Assembly: GCF_965227365.1 (NCBI RefSeq)
Contig: NZ_OZ245754.1
Location: 1,054,001 to 1,118,000, forward strand
Direction: 5' to 3'
DNA length: 64,000 nucleotides
DNA from: Hwanghaeella sp965227365
Lineage (GTDB): Bacteria; Pseudomonadota; Alphaproteobacteria; UBA8366; Aestuariispiraceae
Within the stretch, counting starts at the first letter, position 1. Each line of letters starts with the position of its first letter. Shown here piece after piece: positions 59,122 through 64,000 of the stretch. Both the position numbers and the translations under genes were made by a program. A model generated the notes under the pieces. The model saw nothing but the letters and a program-made list of their open reading frames with translations, had not been told where the DNA came from and did not search any database.

Positions 59122-60399
59122 CTAGAGCCGAATGTCGATAAAGGCTTCCCGACGCAAGTCGCGCATATACCGGCGCTGCAACAGTTCCATGCGGTCGGAT
59201 CCGATCTTGTTGATGATCTGATCGCGGGAGGGCAGGGCGCCGCCGGTATCGTCGCGCGAACAGACCGTCAGCATCAGGGCGGCGCGCTGCGTCGCCACGG
59301 GGACGGAGGTTTGTCCGGGTTGGAGGTTCGCGAGCGCTTCCTGCAGATTGGGCGACATGTCGCCCAGCCTGATTTCGTCGGCCGCCACACCGGTCGCGCC
59401 TTCGACCTGGGACGCGACCGCTTCCGCATCCTCGCATGAGCCGATGGAGGGACGGATCTGTTCCAGCAGGTCGATCATCGCCTGCTGCTGTTCGTCCGAA
59501 CTATTGGCCGCCAGCGGCAGGGCGATTTGATAAATGCTCAGTTTCGAATCGCCGACCGAGATACTCCGCTGCCGTATCTCGGCGACCCTCAGGATATAGA
59601 AACCTGAAAAGGTCTTGATCGGATCGCTGATCTGACCGGCACCCAGATTTCGGACATCTTCCTGCAGTTCGGGCGGCATCTGGGAGACGCTGACCCAGCC
59701 GACCTCGCCGCCTTCCGACGCCGAATTGCTTTGTGAGAAAGCGCGGGCCAGGCCTGAGAATTCGGCGCCTTCGCGGGCTTGCTGCACGATCCTTTCCGCG
59801 GTCTGCAGCGTTTCTTCTTCCTGATCGGGAGAGTTCAGGGTCAGGAATATTTCCTGCAACCGCTTCTGCGGTTCGTTCAACGACTCCCTGAGCCGGTCGA
59901 GCGTTTCATCGACTTCCTCGTCGGTGACTTCGACCTGCCGGCGCAATTGTCGACGCGCGACCTTGCCCCAGGCGAGGGAGGCCTTGATCAGACTTCTGAC
60001 CGCATTGGGGTCGACGTTCCGTTGGGTCAATTGAGCGAGGAATTGATCCATCGAGAGATTGTTGCGCGAGGCCAGGCCTTCGATTTCCTGGTCGATTTCA
60101 CGATCCGTGACACGGATGCCCAGTCGATCCGCTTCCTGCAGACGCAGCCGTTCGTCGACCATCTCGCGCAGGACCTGTTGAATGATCCGGCGCTGATTCT
60201 GGTTGTCGACCTTGATGCCGGTCGTCAAGACGACCCAGCGGACGCGGCTTTCCAGGTCATATACCGAAATCAGATCATCGTTAACGATCGCGGCGATCCG
60301 CATGGTGTTTTGTTGCGCCCAGGCGCCGGCGGGGGGCAGCATGGCGGCAAGTGCCACGGCCAGGCCAAGGGCGTTCAGTAATCTTCGGATACTCGGCAT
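59122..60399 (-). CDS. surA: Periplasmic peptidyl-prolyl isomerase/chaperone SurA
   Basis: A 425-residue periplasmic chaperone. A signal peptide (cut near AWA-QQN) is followed by a SurA N-domain (NDDLISVYDLESRVRWV), one clear PpiC/parvulin domain (EIFLTLNSP to ISDPIKTFSGFYILRVAEI) and a divergent C-terminal region with a second, weak parvulin-like part. It escorts outer-membrane proteins to the BAM complex. Its start overlaps the lptD stop by one base (TAATG), so the two are coupled. Confidence 0.92.
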   Translation of the reverse strand: MPSIRRLLNALGLAVALAAMLPPAGAWAQQNTMRIAAIVNDDLISVYDLESRVRWVVLTTGIKVDNQNQRRIIQQVLREMVDERLRLQEADRLGIRVTDREIDQEIEGLASRNNLSMDQFLAQLTQRNVDPNAVRSLIKASLAWGKVARRQLRRQVEVTDEEVDETLDRLRESLNEPQKRLQEIFLTLNSPDQEEETLQTAERIVQQAREGAEFSGLARAFSQSNSASEGGEVGWVSVSQMPPELQEDVRNLGAGQISDPIKTFSGFYILRVAEIRQRSISVGDSKLSIYQIALPLAANSSDEQQQAMIDLLEQIRPSIGSCEDAEAVASQVEGATGVAADEIRLGDMSPNLQEALANLQPGQTSVPVATQRAALMLTVCSRDDTGGALPSRDQIINKIGSDRMELLQRRYMRDLRREAFIDIRL

Positions 60400-62615
60400 T
60401 AGAACAATTCCGTTTCCACGCCGCCCACGGTCTTGAAGGTCAGGCGCACGACAAATTCATCGATTTCATCCAAGTCGGTGGAACTCGTATAGGTTCTGCG
60501 CAGACTTGCATCGAAGCGAAAACACTCATCTTCATATGTCAGCACGGCGCTGTGTTCCAGAGGCTCGATGTCGTTGATCAGGTCCTGCCGCGTGAACAGG
60601 GAGACACGCCAATTGTCGTCCCACTGTGCGTTCATGCTGAGCAAAAGCTCGTCCAATTGGGCGACATCGTCCACTGTGCCTTCCCGCAGGAAAGTGTAGT
60701 TCGCGCCGAAACTCAGGGCCGAAGAGCCGATCGAGGTGCCGACCTCGCTTCGGTTGACTTCGCCGTTATCTTCATCAATCCGGAACCGGTAGAACAGGTC
60801 GACATAGCGGCTCGGGCGCAGGTCGACGCGGCCGACGATATCCGAGGTGCCGTTCTCCAACCCTGTCTCCGCCTCCAGCACATTGTCGGTGGTGAATTTG
60901 TGGCTTTGTCCGACGAAGGCCGACAGGGAGCCGCCGGTTTCGAAATAGCGGGCGGCGCGCAGGCCATAGGCCAATCGTGTGCCGCCTTCGACCCGGTCCA
61001 GGCCGGGCGTCCGGTTCTGGTCCAACAGGTTGGTCTCGTCGAGTTCCACGACAACACTGTCGTCGTTGGATATGCCGGGCGAGTTTCCGCCATCCGGGGA
61101 AACCAACAGGGCGACGATGGGCTCTACGACGGTTTGTCCGCTGCTGTCGTGGCGCACGAAGGGATAGCGCCAGTCGATCTTCAATTCCGGCCGAATGCGC
61201 CCGTCGAACCCGTCCTCGGTGCGCCGGCCGGCTTCGTCCGTGGCGATGAAGTGGTTCGTGTTGTAGGCATCCATGCGAAGATTGGTCTCGATCGTAGTGA
61301 CGAAACCGATCGGCGACGTGATGGGGATCTCGTAGCCGATATCGACGGACAGGCGTTGGTTCTCCGACTTGTCCTCCTGATAGAGGTAACGGAAGTTACT
61401 GTCCAACGACCAGCGGCCGCCGAAGTCGTCGATATCGCCGAGGCCCTTATACTCTAGCAGCGGAAAGACGACCGGCGAATCCGGGCGCTGGCCCAGGCGG
61501 GTATCCTGGAAGAGATAGCCGTTCGCCGCCATGTAGTTGCGGCGGTTGAACCCCTCGATGAAGGCGTTGCTCTCCAGCGTCGTGCTGCTCGGTCCGAAGA
61601 AATTGAAACGGCGCAGATAGGTCTGGTCGGTCGAGCGTTCGACGTCGAACCCGGCGCGCCACTGGTCGTCGATATCGAAACGGGCATCCGAGAAGACGTG
61701 GCCGCGGAACTGGTCCTTGCGGTTCTCGATGAAGAAGGGGCTGCCGACCTCGCGGTCCGCGACCGCCGCGCTGCCGGAGATGTTGAATTCACCGTTGATG
61801 AAGCGCTGCCGGTATTCGCCGGAATAAACGATGCCTTCGTCGCTGGTGAAGACCGGGTCGATCGTCGCGTCCTTGTCATCCGCGATGGCCCAGAAGAACG
61901 GCGCACGGAAGAAACTGCCGACATTCGAATTGGCGCCGAATTCGGGAAACAGGAAACCCGTTTCGCGTTTCACGGTGGGGTCGGGATGTTCGAAATAGGG
62001 CGTGTAGGCGACCGGAATTCCCCACATTTCCAGGGATGCGTTCCGGTATTCGATCTTCCGCGCCTTCTGATCGTGGATGACACGTTCGGCCTTGATCTGC
62101 CATAGCGGCGACCGGTCCGGATCGTCCGCGCAAACGGAGCAGGGAGAGTAGATCGCCTTGGCCAGTTCCGTGGTATTGCCGCCCGTCCGACGGGCGCCGT
62201 TCGCGACCACTCGGGCATTGTCGGTCAGAAGCAGGCGGATCTCCTTGATCACGCCGTCCTTCATCTCATTGGTCAGTTCGACGTAGTCCGCGAAAATGAC
62301 TTCGCCGGTCGGTTCCAGAAGTTTGATGTTGCCGTTCGCGGTGACCGTTTCGGTCTTCTGATTGAAACTGACCGTATCCGCCAGCAATACCCGTTCGCCC
62401 TGCATGATCTCGACATTGCCGCGCGCGGTGACGATTCCCAATTCACGGTCATGCGTCAGTTCGTTGGCGGTAAACAGAACAGGGCCTGTGCCGAGTTGCT
62501 GCGCCAGGGCTGTGGAGCCGCCTGTTGTCGACATGACGATCGCGCTGCAGAAAAGAAGCAGCACGGCCAAGGCGCCTGACGGTCTCAGAAATGAAAAACG
62601 GAGCCCTCCCAACAT
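60399..62615 (-). CDS. lptD: LPS-assembly outer-membrane protein LptD
   Basis: A 738-residue outer-membrane protein. After a signal peptide (about residues 1-38), an OstA-like jellyroll (VLFTANELTHDRELGIVTAR...) receives LPS, and the C-terminal beta-barrel (repeated aromatic beta-strands such as WRYPFVRHD, FDASLRRTYT) inserts it into the outer leaflet. The Cys pair CSVCADD is at the jellyroll end. Length is on the short side of the family but complete. It lies between lptG and surA in an lptF-lptG-lptD-surA run. Confidence 0.93.
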   Translation of the reverse strand: MLGGLRFSFLRPSGALAVLLLFCSAIVMSTTGGSTALAQQLGTGPVLFTANELTHDRELGIVTARGNVEIMQGERVLLADTVSFNQKTETVTANGNIKLLEPTGEVIFADYVELTNEMKDGVIKEIRLLLTDNARVVANGARRTGGNTTELAKAIYSPCSVCADDPDRSPLWQIKAERVIHDQKARKIEYRNASLEMWGIPVAYTPYFEHPDPTVKRETGFLFPEFGANSNVGSFFRAPFFWAIADDKDATIDPVFTSDEGIVYSGEYRQRFINGEFNISGSAAVADREVGSPFFIENRKDQFRGHVFSDARFDIDDQWRAGFDVERSTDQTYLRRFNFFGPSSTTLESNAFIEGFNRRNYMAANGYLFQDTRLGQRPDSPVVFPLLEYKGLGDIDDFGGRWSLDSNFRYLYQEDKSENQRLSVDIGYEIPITSPIGFVTTIETNLRMDAYNTNHFIATDEAGRRTEDGFDGRIRPELKIDWRYPFVRHDSSGQTVVEPIVALLVSPDGGNSPGISNDDSVVVELDETNLLDQNRTPGLDRVEGGTRLAYGLRAARYFETGGSLSAFVGQSHKFTTDNVLEAETGLENGTSDIVGRVDLRPSRYVDLFYRFRIDEDNGEVNRSEVGTSIGSSALSFGANYTFLREGTVDDVAQLDELLLSMNAQWDDNWRVSLFTRQDLINDIEPLEHSAVLTYEDECFRFDASLRRTYTSSTDLDEIDEFVVRLTFKTVGGVETELF

Positions 62616-62624
62616 CTGCGAATG

Positions 62625-63719
62625 CTACCCGTCTTCCAGATGCAGCAGAGTCGTCAGCCCGAATAACGCCATCGCGACCGCGGGGCTCCAGGCGGCGAGG
62701 AACACGGGAATCTCCGTCGACAGGCCGATGGCGTTGACGATCCGCGTCACAAAGAAGAACACGAAGCCAATGGAAATCCCCCCGACGATCATATAGGCCG
62801 CGCCGGACCGTCGGTTCGCGCGCAGCGAGAAGATCGCGGCGGCCAGAACCATGGCGCAAAACAGCAGCGGTGTGGACAACAGACTGTGCAGACGCAGCCG
62901 GTGTTCGATCGCGCTGAAACCCGATGCCCGCAAAGTGTCGATGAAACCCGGCAGGTCCCAGAATGAAATCGTATCCGCGGAGGCAAAGCTCTCGCGGATT
63001 TTTTCCACGGTCATGTCCGTCGGCAGGTCATAGGCTTCGGTGAAACTGCGGCGGCCTTCGGCATCCTTCACCCAGGCATTCCGGATCTGCCACGAACCGG
63101 GTGTCAGATGAGCTGACTCGGCATCGATGCGCGACAGGAAGGCGCCGTCGCGGCCCATGATCAGGACCAGCACGCCGGTTACCTCCAATTCGTCACCGGA
63201 AACTTTTCCGCCGTGCAGCACGACCACTTCGTCCTCATTCGTTTGGCGCAGCCAAAAACCGCTGGCTGCCAGAGCCAGCTGACTGTCCTGGCGCCGAAGA
63301 TACTCTGTTTCGATTCGTTCGAATTGCGCATTCAAACGCGCCGCCAAGGGATTGAGAAGACAGATTTGCACCACGCCTGCAATCAGGGCGATGCTGATCA
63401 CCGGACCGATAATCTGCCAGGGGGACAGTCCGGCGGACCGCGCGATGACGAGTTCGTTCGCCTTCGCCATGCGCCAAAAGGCCAGCATCGCGCTGATCAA
63501 TATGATGAACGGCGCCAGATCCTGGATCAGAAGCGGCATTTTAAGGGCAGACATCTGCAGCACGATGCCCATCGTGACGTCCTGTTTCCCCGAGGCGCGC
63601 CGGAGCAGTTCGACGATATCGAAGATGCCGATCAGGAAGACGAAAACGGCGAAGACGCCGAACAGCCAAATCAGATACTGCCGGGCGAAATATCGCGCGA
63701 TGACGGTTTGGAACAGCAC
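62625..63719 (-). CDS. lptG: LPS export permease LptG
   Basis: A 364-residue LptF/LptG-family permease with about six helices around a jellyroll. Start GTG at 63719 with GGAGG inside the lptF end; the first helix is LIWLFGVFAVFVFLIGIF. The terminal helices and a YMIVGGISIGFVFFFVTRI segment are typical. It pairs with LptF and uses LptB to extract LPS from the inner membrane. Nine bases separate its stop from the lptD start. Confidence 0.92.
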   Translation of the reverse strand: MLFQTVIARYFARQYLIWLFGVFAVFVFLIGIFDIVELLRRASGKQDVTMGIVLQMSALKMPLLIQDLAPFIILISAMLAFWRMAKANELVIARSAGLSPWQIIGPVISIALIAGVVQICLLNPLAARLNAQFERIETEYLRRQDSQLALAASGFWLRQTNEDEVVVLHGGKVSGDELEVTGVLVLIMGRDGAFLSRIDAESAHLTPGSWQIRNAWVKDAEGRRSFTEAYDLPTDMTVEKIRESFASADTISFWDLPGFIDTLRASGFSAIEHRLRLHSLLSTPLLFCAMVLAAAIFSLRANRRSGAAYMIVGGISIGFVFFFVTRIVNAIGLSTEIPVFLAAWSPAVAMALFGLTTLLHLEDG

Positions 63720-63723
63720 CGGC

Positions 63724-64000
63724 CTATGCCTCCTGCAGGTCAGGAGGGGCCGGCCTTCTCTTCAACTGCTGCGGCCGGGCGAGCAGGAAGAGGGCCAGCA
63801 GTGTCGGCACGATGACCATCCCGTACATGACGGGTATCAACGCGGGATACTTGCTGGCGGAGGATATCAGGCCGAGATTCGACACCAGCAGACCGACCAT
63901 GATGGCGATGGCGACCAGGATCGGCTTGGCATTGGATTGCCGGGAGAATTCTGTCTTCAGGAATATGACCAGTCCCGCGGCGACATAGGCGATCGCCAAT
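63724..64000 (-). CDS. lptF: LPS export permease LptF (3' end only)
   Basis: The C-terminal 91 or so residues of a permease, open to the right edge of the window. Helices AIAYVAAGLVIFL, ILVAIAIMVGLLVSNLG and VMYGMVIVPTLLALFLL with a short soluble tail (PQQLKRRPAPPDLQEA) fit the end of LptF. The stop lies 4 bp before the lptG GTG, giving tight operon coupling. Confidence 0.85.
   Translation of the reverse strand, partial: LAIAYVAAGLVIFLKTEFSRQSNAKPILVAIAIMVGLLVSNLGLISSASKYPALIPVMYGMVIVPTLLALFLLARPQQLKRRPAPPDLQEA

Noticed and set aside
1..64000. CRISPR arrays, insertion sequences, integrases, attachment sites
   Set aside because: No regularly spaced direct repeats, transposase or integrase motifs were seen. 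The 33-bp and 12-bp repeats are local tandem duplications.

Overview
The window is a stretch of chromosome from a G+C-rich alphaproteobacterium, most likely a free-living (possibly marine) member of the Rhodospirillales or a related order. The basis is the DUF1013 cell-cycle regulator TrcR, an alphaproteobacterial PAS_5 protein, a phasin, the rpsF-rpsR-rplI-dnaB-alr and fabD-fabG-acpP-fabF-mltG gene orders, and the style of the ribosomal-protein tails. No rRNA, tRNA, prophage, transposase or CRISPR array was seen.

Layout. 1-5.1 kb: the end of a sugar/uronate NAD-dependent dehydrogenase, an ABM-domain monooxygenase, a Rieske oxygenase divergent from a LysR regulator, a class III phosphodiesterase and a PEP-CTERM-type exported protein. 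5.4-10.2 kb: the accessory part. A LexA/cI-like S24 repressor sits in front of a DUF6745 protein and a His-rich 112-residue protein. Repeated operator-like sites lie in both promoters. An orphan ParD-like small ORF and three unrecognised genes in visibly A+T-richer DNA follow. 10.2-21.8 kb: metabolism and uptake: a GMC oxidoreductase, an aromatic amino acid decarboxylase, an HD hydrolase, a D-2-hydroxyacid dehydrogenase, then a complete five-gene LIV-type ABC importer and an SDR. 21.8-26.0 kb: a two-gene RND efflux pump. 26-31.7 kb: a K+-channel-like protein, a haloacid dehalogenase-like enzyme, an acyltransferase, an alpha/beta hydrolase, a D,D-carboxypeptidase with a SPOR domain and a lipoprotein. 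31.7-39.8 kb: a phasin with a well-formed promoter and PhaR-like dyads, a PAS protein, trcR, clpS, clpA, dtd, a methyltransferase and rpmJ. 39.9-45.7 kb (minus strand): rpsF-rpsR-rplI-dnaB-alr-mlaE-mlaF. 46-49.1 kb: a stand-alone periplasmic Cache-like protein divergent from a chemoreceptor. 49.3-58.2 kb: fabD-fabG-acpP-fabF-mltG, then cfa and an SDR, then yicC-gmk. 58.2-64.0 kb (minus strand): lptF(partial)-lptG-lptD-surA-ksgA, the outer-membrane LPS export/assembly cluster.

How the genes work together. The right half is largely envelope and housekeeping: fatty acid synthesis (fab), membrane lipid modification (cfa), phospholipid transport (mlaEF), LPS export (lptFGD), outer-membrane chaperoning (surA), peptidoglycan synthesis and trimming (alr, mltG, dacA-like), regulated proteolysis (clpS/clpA) and translation and replication (rpsF, rpsR, rplI, rpmJ, dnaB, ksgA). 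The left half is nutritional and accessory. The best candidate for an undescribed system is the repressor-controlled DUF6745 locus at 5.46-7.94 kb. It has two likely sigma70 promoters, each overlapped by variants of one operator, and two downstream genes of unknown function in tight operon arrangement.

All assignments come from reading the sequence and from memory of protein families. No database search was run.
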